Source of the DNA: a virus
Reading direction: 5' to 3' (one strand)
DNA length: 31,520 bases
Virus record (IMG/VR): IMGVR_UViG_3300047470_000340
Span: 1-31,520 of that record
Both the position numbers and the translations under genes were made by a program. The notes beneath the pieces were generated by a model. That model did no database searches, had not been told where the DNA came from, and saw only the letters and a list, made by a program, of their open reading frames with translations. This document shows, one piece after another, positions 12,788-21,956 of this stretch (positions are counted from its first letter, which is position 1; every line of letters starts with the position of its first letter).

Positions 12788-15700
12788 TCACCCCAGGTAG
12801 CCGAGTCGGACACGCAACACGTTGTTGGCGTCGTAGACCGAGACGTTCTGCGAGTTGATCACCAGCCGCCCCTGTCCCGGGATAATGCCGTTGATCTCTA
12901 GCGTTCCGTCTTTATAGAGAACCCAACCTTGCTGGCCGGCGATGTAGTTGGTGGAGCTGATGTAGCTGCCGATCTTGGCATTGGTGATGGTGCCGTCCTG
13001 AATCAACGCAGAGTTCATGAAGACCTGGCCGCCCTGCACTGCAAACGGAACCGAAAGGGCACCGCCAGCCATGCTGTTGACGACGGCAAACCGATCTGCG
13101 GCGACCAGAAACTGGCTTTGCAGTCCAGCACCGGTGTTCTCGATGCCCAACCCGGCGCCCGCGGCAACATACTTGCCGTCGGCAGTGACCTGCATCTTCA
13201 CCGACCACATCACGTTGAGCTTTCCGGCGGTGTCGGCATAGGCCGTTGACGTCTGCTGGATGGCAGCCGTGTTTTGCCCTGCCGCTACAAACAGCTGGTC
13301 AATCTTCGTCGCCGTCGCAGACTGATTGGTCGCAACCACCTGTTCCAGCTCGGTGATATTGGCCGCGTTCGCTCCTATTTGGGCATCAAAACCGGTGAGC
13401 CGCTGCGCAAAGGCTTCAGTTTCAGAGGTACGAACCTTGGATTCCGAAGCGATTGCTGCGGTACTCGTCCAGCCTTTCAGCGCGTCCGCCAGATCGCCTT
13501 CCCCGTTGTCGTCTCGCGACGATGCTTGAAGCGCCTGAAACGCTGTGGCCTGGGCGGTGACCTTCCCTTCCGTGGAAGTGACCCGCGTATCCAGCGAATT
13601 GAGCGCCGTCGCCTGACCGCTGTTGACACCCTCGACATCGCCCACCCGGTTGGTCAGTTGTGTGAGGCTGTTGCCTTGACTGGTGAGCGTGGTGCCTTGT
13701 GAGGTGACGGTGCTGCTCAGCGAGCTGATGGCCGCGCTCAAGGCTTCCGCGTTGCGCTCGTTCGAAGGCGCGTAGGCCGTGGCGACAGAACCTTCCTGGA
13801 ACTGGACGTTGTCCACTTCCATCCACATGTCCATGGTCCCGCCGCTGCGGTTGAACATCCGGCCAGCGTAGATGCCGCCGAATGCTGCACCTGCCGGAGC
13901 CACCCCAGTGAGGACGTAGCGGGTGAACGTCGTGGTCAGTGCGACCTCAGCAAGCGTCATCGTGCTGAGCACGGTGCTGCCCGCAGCGTCGAGGAACTGC
14001 ACGTAGGTCGCCAAGCGTACCGTGGCAGCCGACCCTCTGGCCCACACGCTCAAGGTGTACGGCTGACCCGGCGTGACCTTCGGCCGGGCGGCCTCCAACG
14101 AGTTGAAGAGTACGTCGGAATACTGCCCGTTGGTGGCGGCCAGGCGAGTGATCCTTAGCGCCTTAGTGCTGGATGGCAGGACCGAATCCACAATGGATGG
14201 CGTTGGCACGGCGGTACCTCCGACGCTCCAGTTCAGGGGGCGAGCGGCACTGCCCGCTGCCAGCGTCTCGAACGAGGAGTTCGGCAGCAGGTTGTCGCCG
14301 CCGATGGCGTTCAAGCTGTTGGTCAGCGAGGTAATCGAAGCGCCCTGATTGCTAATCGTCCCTTCCGCCGCCGTCACTCGAGTGGTCAGACTACTGACCG
14401 CCGAGGCATCGGCCTTGGTATTGGCCACCGACAAGGCGTTGGCTGCCGCCGCCGCCGCATCGGTGGCCACCTTGTCCGTCACTGCCACCCATGCCGAGCC
14501 GGTCCAGCGCTTCGGCGTGTTCGCCCCGCCGGTGATATCAATCCACAGGTTTTGCGCCAACTGATCGGCCGCCGCCGGGGCGCCGGTTTGCACGATCACC
14601 TTGCCCTTACCGCCGGCCAAAGTGTTCGCCGCGTTCGCTGCCGTCTGCGCAGCAGTCACGTTGGTGTTGGTGGTGGTCAGGCTGTTGTTCAACGAAGTGA
14701 GCGAGGCGCCCTGACTGGTCAGGGTTGTGTCCTGCTGAGTTACTGTGCTGGTCAGGGCGCTGAGCGCATCAGAGGTGGCTGCTTGGTCGGCGGCCAAGGT
14801 CTTAGCGCTGTCCTTCCAGCCAGTCACTACCGGGGAAAGCTCGAGTTGTGCCCGGTCCCACTCCACGAAACCTGCCGTCAGGGATGCAGTGCCGACAACT
14901 CGGAACAGCAGGTGGACCGCGACCGTGTTCGCCGGTGCTGGCGAAGAAGTGGTTTTAGTGATCCGCTGCACGTTACCGTCAGTGGTAAACGAGGAAGGCC
15001 CATCCGTGGAGATGGTGGCCCCTGCCGCATCCTTGAACTGGAAGTACAGGCGCGCCGACAGCCCGGCCGTCGCGCGGACAGACGCCGACATCGTCAGTAC
15101 CTGGCCGGTACTGGCACTTGGCCGGTTGGCGACAATAGGCCCCAGGTCAGCGTAGTTGCTAGCGTTCAGCCCGGTCACATCCAGACGCTGCGCCTTGCCT
15201 GCCGGGTCAATAGCCGAGGCTACCAGCGAAGGGGTTGATACCACCCCTGGCCCTTGACCCAGCACCCAACCTTCCGCAACACCTGCAGTGGTACCAGCCT
15301 TGTCAAACGACGGGTTGTACAGCAGGTTCTCGCCGCCGACCGAGCTTAGGTTGTTGGTCAGCGAGGTGATCGAGTTGCCTTGGCTGGTAATCGAACCCTC
15401 GGCGGCAGTCACCCGGGTACCCAGGCTATTGACCGCCGAAGCGTCGGCCTTGGTCGCGACCTGCGACAGCGCGGAGGCCGCTGCAGCCGCTGCATCGGTG
15501 GCCACCTTATCGGTTACCGCCGCCCACGCCGAGCCAGTCCAGCGCTTCGGCGTGTTCGCCCCGCCGGTGATGTCGATCCACAGGTTTTGCGCCAGTTGAT
15601 CAGCCGCCGCCGGTGCGCCGGTTTGCACGATCACCTTGCCCTTGCCGCCGGCCAAGGTGTTCGCCGCGTTCGCCGCGTTTTGCGCAGCGGTCACGTTACC

Positions 15701-18700
15701 GTTGGTGGTGGTCAGGCTGTTGTTCAGCGAAGTGAGCGAGGCGCCCTGAGTGGTCAGGGTTGTGCCCTGTTGAGTCACGGTGCTGGTCAGCGAGCTCAAG
15801 GCATCCGACGTGGCCGCCTGATCGGATGCCAGCGCCAGCGTGCTATCTCTCCAGCCCGACACGGCCGACCCGAGTTCCAGCTGGGCGCGGGTGAATTCCA
15901 CGAAGCCAGCTGTGACGCCGCCACCGAAGATGCGGAAGAACGACGTGACCTTTGCGGTGTTGGCTGGCAGGTTCGCAAACAGCAGCGTGGCGCGCTGGGT
16001 AGAGCCGGTGGCCACGATCAGCGACGTGGACGGAACCGACAGCACGTTGCCTGCCGCGTTGTTGGCTTCCAGATAAATCCGGACCTGCAGGCCTGCAGTC
16101 GCGCGGAAGTAAACGGACAGCGCGACAGAGGTACCCGCCTGCACAGCCGGTCTTACCGCAGCGACCGGGATGATCGAGCGGTACAGGCTGGTGTCGTTCA
16201 GCCCGGTTACGTCGATGCGCTGGGCGTTCTCGCTGGCGTTGATCCACGACGGCACCAACGTGTAGACGCCGGTGGAAGCACCAGGCGTGATCGGTGTGTT
16301 GACAGCCCATCCATCCGCCACGCCGTTAACGCTGCCCAACTTGACGAACGCTGGGTTGTAGAACAGGTTCTCGCTACCTACATCGCCGATGCTGTTGGTC
16401 AGGCTGACGATCGAGCTGCCTTGCGAAGTAATCAGTCCCTCTGCTGCGGCGACCCGTGTACCCAGGCTGGTGACCGCCGAGGCATCTGCTTTGGTCGCGA
16501 CCTGCGACAGTGCCGAAGCGGCCGCAGCGGCAGCGTCGGTGGCGATCTTGTCCGTTACGGCGGCCCAGGCACTGCCGGTCCAACGCTTCGGCGTGTTTGC
16601 GCCGCCGGTGGTATCGATCCACAGGTTCTGTGCCAACTGATCGGCTGCCGCCGGCGCCGCCGCCTGCACCAGCACCTTGCCCTTGCCGCCGGCCAAGGTG
16701 TTCGCCGCGTTCGCCGCGTTTTGCGCAGCGGTCACGTTGGTGTTGGTGGTGGTCAGGCCGTTGGTCAGCCCGGTGATCGAGCTGCCCTGGCTGCTGATCG
16801 TGCCTTCGGCCGCGTCCACGCGAGTGGTCAGGCTGTTGACTGCCGAGGCATCGGCCTTGGTGTTGGCCACCGACAAGGCGTTGGCTGCCGCTGCCGCCGC
16901 ATCGGTGGCCACCTTGTCCGTCACCGCCGCCCAAGCCGAGCCAGTCCAGCGCTTCGGCGTGTTCGCCCCGCCGGTGATATCAATCCACAGGTTTTGCGCC
17001 AGTTGATCAGCCGCCGCCGGTGCGCCGGTTTGCACGATCACCTTGCCCTTGCCGCCGGCCAAGGTGTTCGCCGCGTTCGCCGCGTTTTGCGCAGCGGTCA
17101 CGTTACCGTTGGTGGTGGTCAGGCTGTTGGTCAGCCCGGTGATCGCCGTGCCTTGGCTGCTGATCGTGCCTTCTGCCGACTCCACGCGAGTGGTCAGGCT
17201 GTTGACCGCCGAGGCATCGGCCTTGGTGTTGGCCACTGACAAGGCATTGGCTGCCGCCGCTGCCGCATCGGTGGCCACCTTGTCGGTCACCGCCGCCCAG
17301 GTCGAGCCGGTCCAGCGCTTCGGCGTGTTTGCCCCGCCGGTGATGTCGATCCACAGGTTTTGCGCCAGTTGATCAGCCGCCGCCGGTGCGCCGGTTTGCA
17401 CGATCACCTTGCCCTTGCCGCCGGCCAAGGTGTTCGCCGCGTTCGCCGCGTTTTGCGCAGCGGTCACGTTACCGTTGGTGGTGGTCAGGCTGTTGGTCAG
17501 CCCGGTGATCGCCGTGCCTTGGCTGCTGATCGTGCCTTCTGCCGACTCCACGCGAGTGGTCAGGTTGTTGACCGCCGAGGCATCGGCCTTGGTGTTGGCC
17601 ACTGACAAGGCATTGGCTGCCGCCGCTGCCGCATCAGTTGCCACCTTGTCGGTCACCGCCGCCCAGGTCGAGCCGGTCCAGCGCTTCGGCGTGTTCGCCC
17701 CGCCGGTGATGTCGATCCACAGGTTTTGCGCCAGTTGATCAGCCGCCGCCGGTGCGCCGGTTTGCACGATCACCTTGCCCTTGCCGCCGGCTAAGGTGTT
17801 CGCCGCGTTCGCCGCGTTTTGCGCAGCGGTCACGTTGCCATTGGTGGTGGTCAGGCTGTTGGTCAGACCGGTGATGGTCGTGCCTTGGCTGGTATTAACC
17901 CCCTCGATGCTGGTGATTTTGGTTTCAGTGATATTGACCCGTGCGGCCAAACCGTTCGAATCGGACACCACTTGGCCAACGTCTACCCAATAGGTCGCAT
18001 TCGGCGGCGACTTCGCGCCGCTGGCATCCGCCGGCACCGCGATTTTGGCTTGGTACAGACGATCATTCAGGCGGGTCGAGGCGCCGACGGCGTAGGCTTT
18101 GTCCTTCTGGTATTCGCCCGATTTGGCGAGGGTGCTGACCTGATCAATTTGCTGTTGCAGCTCGGCTTGAGCTTCGCTGAACGCTTGCTGAGCTTCGCTG
18201 AACGCCTGCTGCGTCTCGGCCAGCGCGTTTTGCCCTTCGTTCACCAGCTCCTGCAGGTGATCCGTGACTTCGCCGATTTGCTCGCCCAGCTCATTCACTC
18301 GATTGTTGACTGATCCCGGCAGAGTTGACGGGCCGTCAATCAGCTCGATCCGCCCCAGCAGATGCTGGCCGAGGTGAGAATCCGTTATTTCCCCCTCCAG
18401 CGCGTCGAGGTAAGCGCCGACATCATTCGACGTTGATGCGGGCACGTACAGAAATGCGCTTTTGCCATAAGCATTTGACGACCGAACGAAGTAGTAATAG
18501 TTGGTGTAGAAGCCGAGTCCGGTATGAGTAAAGGAAAGACCCTGCCCCAGATAAACCGCATCATCCGGGTCAGATGCTGGAACCGTGCTGAAGAAGTACT
18601 CATAAGTCCCGCCATTCAGCCCGCGCAAGGTGTTGGACGGAATCAAGGTGATCGAATCAATCGATGACTGCACCACACAGGCTTCAGGAATGGGCGGACC

Positions 18701-20353
18701 ATTCACGCTGACGGAAATAGTCGCCTCGCCCGACCGAGCCATCGGCCCCACTGCCGCCACACTCATTGTGTAGCTACCCGAAGGCAAGCCATTGATAGCC
18801 CGCTCGGTGGACGTCGCCGGAACATTGTGCGATTGGATCACGGTCGCGCCCTGGCGAACGATGACGATGTATTCCTTCACAATGCCGGACGGAGGCACCC
18901 AGGAGAGGATGCCCTGTGTCACCTCGGCCGATGCATCTTGCGTCCACTTGAGGTTTGTGGGTGACCCTAGGCCACCGGTCGGCAGTTTGATAAAGCCGAG
19001 TGGGTAGTATGGCTGACCCACGGCATCATCGAATATCGGCGCCTCGTATTGCTTCACCTGAACGGTACAGCCTTCGTTGTCACCCATCGACCAGTCAGAA
19101 ACAATGAATTCCCCGAGGATATTCAGAGACGGCAGGTTCACCCGTACCACGCGGCCCGGCCGACAGTTGTAGCCGGCGAAATTCATTGGGATGCTGATTG
19201 CACCACCGGCGCGACGACGGCGCAGCTCCATATTTGCCAGGCGCTGGGCCTGGTACGGATCCGTGACGTAGGAATAGGTGAGCGTCTCCGCTGCCTCCCC
19301 ACCGTCTTCTACAACCCACTGATCCACTTGCACTTCGGGATAGTCGGTTTCGGTCCAGGACTGCGAAGGGTCAATGAAGGTGCCGCGCACGGTGTTGATG
19401 GCAGAATCGTTGCTTGGCTCGGTGCTGCCAGTGATGGTGCCCACCACCATGTCTTCAGTGATCTCGAAATCATACGGCCCGTAATACGCGCCCGCCTGAA
19501 GCATCCAGCGGCCACCTACACGAATCAACTTGCCTGCGCACGCCGCCTCAAGCTTTTGCAGCACACCTGTGCGTTGCTCATCGGCACCGATCACGCAGGC
19601 AGTTCGATAGCGTTGACTGGTCGATCCGTCGGCATTAGTCAGGGCTTCGTCGCAGACGTTGGCTGCACTGGCAAAGGTTTCGAAAACAATCTCATCGTCC
19701 GGCACGCCGCAGCGGGCACGCAGAAACCAGAGCAAATGCAGCGCGGTGTTTGCGCTGTAAACGGCGGTGCCAGTGCGAGGGTCGTAGAGGTCATTTCGAC
19801 CGCGAACGACAAACCGCGTGTCCGGAATACCCGAGGGGAATTTCTCGGCGCTGTACTGCAGCGACACGCGAACAAAGGAAAGTCCCCGTCCGATCTGACT
19901 GTCCTTCCAATCCGGACAGTTGGCCTTCAGGAAGGCATTGACCTGGGTCGGGTTGACGATCAGCTCGTAGCTCGCCAGCGGTCCAAACGAACCGATTTCC
20001 TCTTCGCCCAAGTAGATGTTTTCCAGCGCATCAATGGCGCCTTCACACAGGACGTAGACCAAGTGCAGCCATTCGCCCTCGCCCTGCTCACCCGCTTGCT
20101 CCTGCGCCCAGACCAGCACGCCGCCGGTGGAAACCCGGCCAAGGATGAAGCGCACCGGCGCCTTGGAGGACCGTACGGTCTGCGCTGACGGCTCGTTGTC
20201 GCGCAAAGGTGACTTGGTGTTGAGCTTTTCCTGCTGTTCGGCTGCATAGAACGCCAAGGCGGCACCGGCAACCGCACCCCATGGGCCACCCTGAAAGCCG
20301 CCGATGACCGCGCCAACGACTACCTGCGCGAGTTTTTTAACGCCGCCGCTCAT
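12788..20353 (-). CDS. tail tip / host specificity protein J, giant repeat-rich form (2521 aa)
   Basis: The N-terminal part (1 to about 450) is lambda gpJ-like: a hydrophobic Gly-rich start (AQVVVGAVIGGFQGG), then VRFILGRVSTGGVLVW and later tail-tip motifs. A fibronectin-III-like domain spans about 465-555. A coiled coil follows at about 690-760. Then a 122-aa unit (TTNGNVTAAQNAANAANTLA...) occurs four times in tandem (about 820-1320) and twice more. Three carbohydrate-binding-like modules start near 1325, 1670 and 2017 (ENLFYNPAF, ENLLYNPSF, DNLLPNSSF). The C-terminus (about 2380-2521) matches the DUF1983 J-tail (WSVKMQVTADGKYVAAG). Lambda J is 1132 aa, so this is more than twice the usual length. 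It binds the receptor and probably surface sugars. The stop lies next to the 118-aa gene; the start overlaps the K-like gene. Confidence 0.92.
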   Translation of the reverse strand: MSGGVKKLAQVVVGAVIGGFQGGPWGAVAGAALAFYAAEQQEKLNTKSPLRDNEPSAQTVRSSKAPVRFILGRVSTGGVLVWAQEQAGEQGEGEWLHLVYVLCEGAIDALENIYLGEEEIGSFGPLASYELIVNPTQVNAFLKANCPDWKDSQIGRGLSFVRVSLQYSAEKFPSGIPDTRFVVRGRNDLYDPRTGTAVYSANTALHLLWFLRARCGVPDDEIVFETFASAANVCDEALTNADGSTSQRYRTACVIGADEQRTGVLQKLEAACAGKLIRVGGRWMLQAGAYYGPYDFEITEDMVVGTITGSTEPSNDSAINTVRGTFIDPSQSWTETDYPEVQVDQWVVEDGGEAAETLTYSYVTDPYQAQRLANMELRRRRAGGAISIPMNFAGYNCRPGRVVRVNLPSLNILGEFIVSDWSMGDNEGCTVQVKQYEAPIFDDAVGQPYYPLGFIKLPTGGLGSPTNLKWTQDASAEVTQGILSWVPPSGIVKEYIVIVRQGATVIQSHNVPATSTERAINGLPSGSYTMSVAAVGPMARSGEATISVSVNGPPIPEACVVQSSIDSITLIPSNTLRGLNGGTYEYFFSTVPASDPDDAVYLGQGLSFTHTGLGFYTNYYYFVRSSNAYGKSAFLYVPASTSNDVGAYLDALEGEITDSHLGQHLLGRIELIDGPSTLPGSVNNRVNELGEQIGEVTDHLQELVNEGQNALAETQQAFSEAQQAFSEAQAELQQQIDQVSTLAKSGEYQKDKAYAVGASTRLNDRLYQAKIAVPADASGAKSPPNATYWVDVGQVVSDSNGLAARVNITETKITSIEGVNTSQGTTITGLTNSLTTTNGNVTAAQNAANAANTLAGGKGKVIVQTGAPAAADQLAQNLWIDITGGANTPKRWTGSTWAAVTDKVATDAAAAAANALSVANTKADASAVNNLTTRVESAEGTISSQGTAITGLTNSLTTTNGNVTAAQNAANAANTLAGGKGKVIVQTGAPAAADQLAQNLWIDITGGANTPKRWTGSTWAAVTDKVATDAAAAAANALSVANTKADASAVNSLTTRVESAEGTISSQGTAITGLTNSLTTTNGNVTAAQNAANAANTLAGGKGKVIVQTGAPAAADQLAQNLWIDITGGANTPKRWTGSAWAAVTDKVATDAAAAAANALSVANTKADASAVNSLTTRVDAAEGTISSQGSSITGLTNGLTTTNTNVTAAQNAANAANTLAGGKGKVLVQAAAPAAADQLAQNLWIDTTGGANTPKRWTGSAWAAVTDKIATDAAAAAASALSQVATKADASAVTSLGTRVAAAEGLITSQGSSIVSLTNSIGDVGSENLFYNPAFVKLGSVNGVADGWAVNTPITPGASTGVYTLVPSWINASENAQRIDVTGLNDTSLYRSIIPVAAVRPAVQAGTSVALSVYFRATAGLQVRIYLEANNAAGNVLSVPSTSLIVATGSTQRATLLFANLPANTAKVTSFFRIFGGGVTAGFVEFTRAQLELGSAVSGWRDSTLALASDQAATSDALSSLTSTVTQQGTTLTTQGASLTSLNNSLTTTNGNVTAAQNAANAANTLAGGKGKVIVQTGAPAAADQLAQNLWIDITGGANTPKRWTGSAWAAVTDKVATDAAAAAASALSQVATKADASAVNSLGTRVTAAEGSITSQGNSITSLTNNLSSVGGENLLYNPSFDKAGTTAGVAEGWVLGQGPGVVSTPSLVASAIDPAGKAQRLDVTGLNASNYADLGPIVANRPSASTGQVLTMSASVRATAGLSARLYFQFKDAAGATISTDGPSSFTTDGNVQRITKTTSSPAPANTVAVHLLFRVVGTASLTAGFVEWDRAQLELSPVVTGWKDSAKTLAADQAATSDALSALTSTVTQQDTTLTSQGASLTSLNNSLTTTNTNVTAAQTAANAANTLAGGKGKVIVQTGAPAAADQLAQNLWIDITGGANTPKRWTGSAWVAVTDKVATDAAAAAANALSVANTKADASAVSSLTTRVTAAEGTISNQGASITSLTNSLNAIGGDNLLPNSSFETLAAGSAARPLNWSVGGTAVPTPSIVDSVLPSSTKALRITRLAATNGQYSDVLFNSLEAARPKVTPGQPYTLSVWARGSAATVRLATYVQFLDAAGSTVLSTMTLAEVALTTTFTRYVLTGVAPAGAAFGGIYAGRMFNRSGGTMDMWMEVDNVQFQEGSVATAYAPSNERNAEALSAAISSLSSTVTSQGTTLTSQGNSLTQLTNRVGDVEGVNSGQATALNSLDTRVTSTEGKVTAQATAFQALQASSRDDNGEGDLADALKGWTSTAAIASESKVRTSETEAFAQRLTGFDAQIGANAANITELEQVVATNQSATATKIDQLFVAAGQNTAAIQQTSTAYADTAGKLNVMWSVKMQVTADGKYVAAGAGLGIENTGAGLQSQFLVAADRFAVVNSMAGGALSVPFAVQGGQVFMNSALIQDGTITNAKIGSYISSTNYIAGQQGWVLYKDGTLEINGIIPGQGRLVINSQNVSVYDANNVLRVRLGYLG
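16400..17890 (-). repeat. four tandem 366-bp repeats inside gene J
   Basis: The same base string recurs at exact 366-bp steps (the same TTGCCC triplet frame at 16677, 17043, 17409 and 17775), equal to 122 codons. Copies starting at 17043 and 17409 differ by only a handful of bases over the unit. Two further single copies (marker positions 15636 and 14601, spaced 1041 and 1035 bp) lie between the carbohydrate-binding-like modules. Because spacing is a multiple of three, recombination between copies keeps the frame and changes fibre length. The outer limits given are approximate. Confidence 0.92.
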
Positions 20354-20748
20354 TCAACCCTCCACGCGGCCAGTGGCTCGCATTCGACTCGGGCTGCGCC
20401 GTCGTCAGTTGTTGCCCAGAAATCACCGGCCCAGAACACGGCCATGCTTCGCCCGCCAGGCGCGTCGTACAGCACTACGTCTCCGCGCTGAATGAAGGTC
20501 AGCGGCACCCTTGCGAAACGGGCATCCCATGCCGCTTCCAGGCTGCCGTGCTGCTTCTTCAGTTGCCGCTTGGCACCGGTCTCGGTCGTGTACTTGCCGC
20601 GGTAGTTCTCGGCCGGATCCACGCCACAAATGGCCAAAGTGCAGTCAGCCGCGAACAGGCAGCAGTCAAATTCACCCCATGAAAAAGGCCGCTCTTGGGC
20701 GGCCTTGATCACGTCGTTCAGACGGATTGTCCAGTCTCGGTAGCGCAT
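20350..20748 (-). CDS. DUF6950/NlpC-P60-like tail assembly protein (gpK-like)
   Basis: A 132-aa protein. I chose ATG 20748 (MRYRDWTIRLNDVI); the longer reading to 20808 overlaps the preceding gene. The motif FSWGEFDCCLFAADC (C29/C30) looks like the catalytic Cys segment of NlpC/P60 peptidases, and RGDVVLYDAPGG resembles the later part. It lies between the L-like and J genes, as gpK does in lambda. It may act as tail-tip peptidoglycan hydrolase or in tail-tip assembly. Its stop overlaps the J start (ATGA). A terminator-like hairpin lies inside its coding sequence (20682-20706). Confidence 0.75.
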   Translation of the reverse strand: MRYRDWTIRLNDVIKAAQERPFSWGEFDCCLFAADCTLAICGVDPAENYRGKYTTETGAKRQLKKQHGSLEAAWDARFARVPLTFIQRGDVVLYDAPGGRSMAVFWAGDFWATTDDGAARVECEPLAAWRVE

Positions 20749-20750
20749 GG

Positions 20751-21353
20751 CTAACTTCCATAAGTGAATGTCGGGGCGTCCTTCTTCGAGCCCCAGTAAA
20801 TGGGCCACTCGGACATCTGGGCGATGGCGTAAAAGAAGCGGTCGCCGTCATGACGCGCACGGTGGTTTTCGTCGGTGAAGCGCTCGGTACCGGTGCGGCT
20901 CCACTCGGCCATACGGTCGATCACCGGAACGGCGATGCTGTTGCCTTCCTGACCATTACCAGCAAAGGAAAACTTGGCGGCATCCATGCGCCCCGAGAAA
21001 AGGATGTCCGCGGCATACGTGCCGTCCTCGTCGAACACCACGAACATCACCTTGGCCAGACGTCCGCGACAACCACGCACATTGGTTTCGGACAGGATGT
21101 AGGCATCGAGGCCGCTCAACGTCAGCTCAACCGACATCGGCGAGCTCGAGTTGTCGCTTTCCTGGGACTGACTCACCTCGCCGAAATTGCCGACTCCCAG
21201 ATAGGTAATGCCGCCGATTACGAGATCGCCGGTGCCGGTGTGCGCGAAGACCATACCGTCGACAAAATCCAACTGCACGGCGTAGACGGGCATGAACTTA
21301 CCGGTGGCGATGATGTTCACCACACTCTGACTGAATGGGAATGCTGATGGCAT
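20751..21353 (-). CDS. phage minor tail protein (gpL-like position)
   Basis: A 200-aa beta-rich protein (MPSAFPFSQSVVNIIATGKF). Segments VYAVQLDFVDGMVFAHTGTG and LVIGGITYLGVG are typical of tail-tip hub proteins that follow the tape measure gene. Its ATG overlaps the stop of the preceding gene by one base. By order (tape measure, Dit-like, this, K-like, J) it corresponds to lambda gpL, though sequence similarity to L itself cannot be claimed. Confidence 0.72.
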   Translation of the reverse strand: MPSAFPFSQSVVNIIATGKFMPVYAVQLDFVDGMVFAHTGTGDLVIGGITYLGVGNFGEVSQSQESDNSSSPMSVELTLSGLDAYILSETNVRGCRGRLAKVMFVVFDEDGTYAADILFSGRMDAAKFSFAGNGQEGNSIAVPVIDRMAEWSRTGTERFTDENHRARHDGDRFFYAIAQMSEWPIYWGSKKDAPTFTYGS

Positions 21354-21937
21354 CAGAAAGCCTCTCGAAACTGGAAGCTGCCGTTGGCCACGACGGGCTG
21401 AACAGTCAGCTGATTGGTGTCATCCACTCGGCGCATCTCGGAATAGGGGTTGCGATACTCAACGGCAGCCCCGGGCGTGATCGCCCGGCGAATCCGTTTG
21501 TTGAGAAACACCTGAACCCGTCCCTGAACGTTCGATGCGGCGTCGTCCACCACCTCAAACATCTCACCCGCGATGGAGATGTAGTCGCCAAAAGAAAAAA
21601 CCTTCTGGTTCGGCGTTACCCCACCCAAGATCATGTTGGTGGCCTGGGCATTGGCTGTGACAACCACCGGTGCGCCAATGTTGTCGGACCTGGTGCGCGT
21701 GAAGGCAGGAATGTTCACCGTCCCAAACATGCCCTGAAGGCGGCCAAGCAGCGCCGTTACTTCGCGCTCGTCCTCATCAAACAGGCCATCAAAGCTGAGC
21801 GTGCATAACCAATAGGCCCCCGGATAGCCCATGATCTGCTGGGCGTTGGACAGCGTCGACGTGAAGGCCCGGTTGTTGTAGACCATGCCCCAGGTCATTT
21901 GCGACGGCCACAACGCAGCCGGCCAAGCGATAGCCAT
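21353..21937 (-). CDS. phage distal tail (Dit-like / gpM-position) protein
   Basis: A 194-aa protein starting MAIAWPAALWPSQMTWGMVYN. The segment LSFDGLFDEDEREVTALLGR and the beta-rich remainder suit a distal-tail or baseplate-hub protein that joins the tail tube to the tip. A good ribosome site (AGGAG) lies eight bases upstream. It follows the tape measure gene. Confidence 0.72.
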   Translation of the reverse strand: MAIAWPAALWPSQMTWGMVYNNRAFTSTLSNAQQIMGYPGAYWLCTLSFDGLFDEDEREVTALLGRLQGMFGTVNIPAFTRTRSDNIGAPVVVTANAQATNMILGGVTPNQKVFSFGDYISIAGEMFEVVDDAASNVQGRVQVFLNKRIRRAITPGAAVEYRNPYSEMRRVDDTNQLTVQPVVANGSFQFREAF

Positions 21938-21956
21938 GAAGTACTCCTACAGCCGA

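Noticed and set aside
15380-17239. Long plus-strand reading frame (619 aa) opposite gene J
   Set aside because: It mirrors the repeated J coding sequence on the other strand, is rich in Arg/Gly/His, and has no ribosome site. It is a shadow of the GC-rich repeats.
14400-17880. CRISPR array
   Set aside because: The regular spacing comes from 366-bp in-frame protein repeats, not from short repeats with unique spacers.
19049-20188. Plus-strand 379-aa reading frame opposite the J N-terminus
   Set aside because: Antisense shadow of a firmly identified tail protein; no recognisable motifs.
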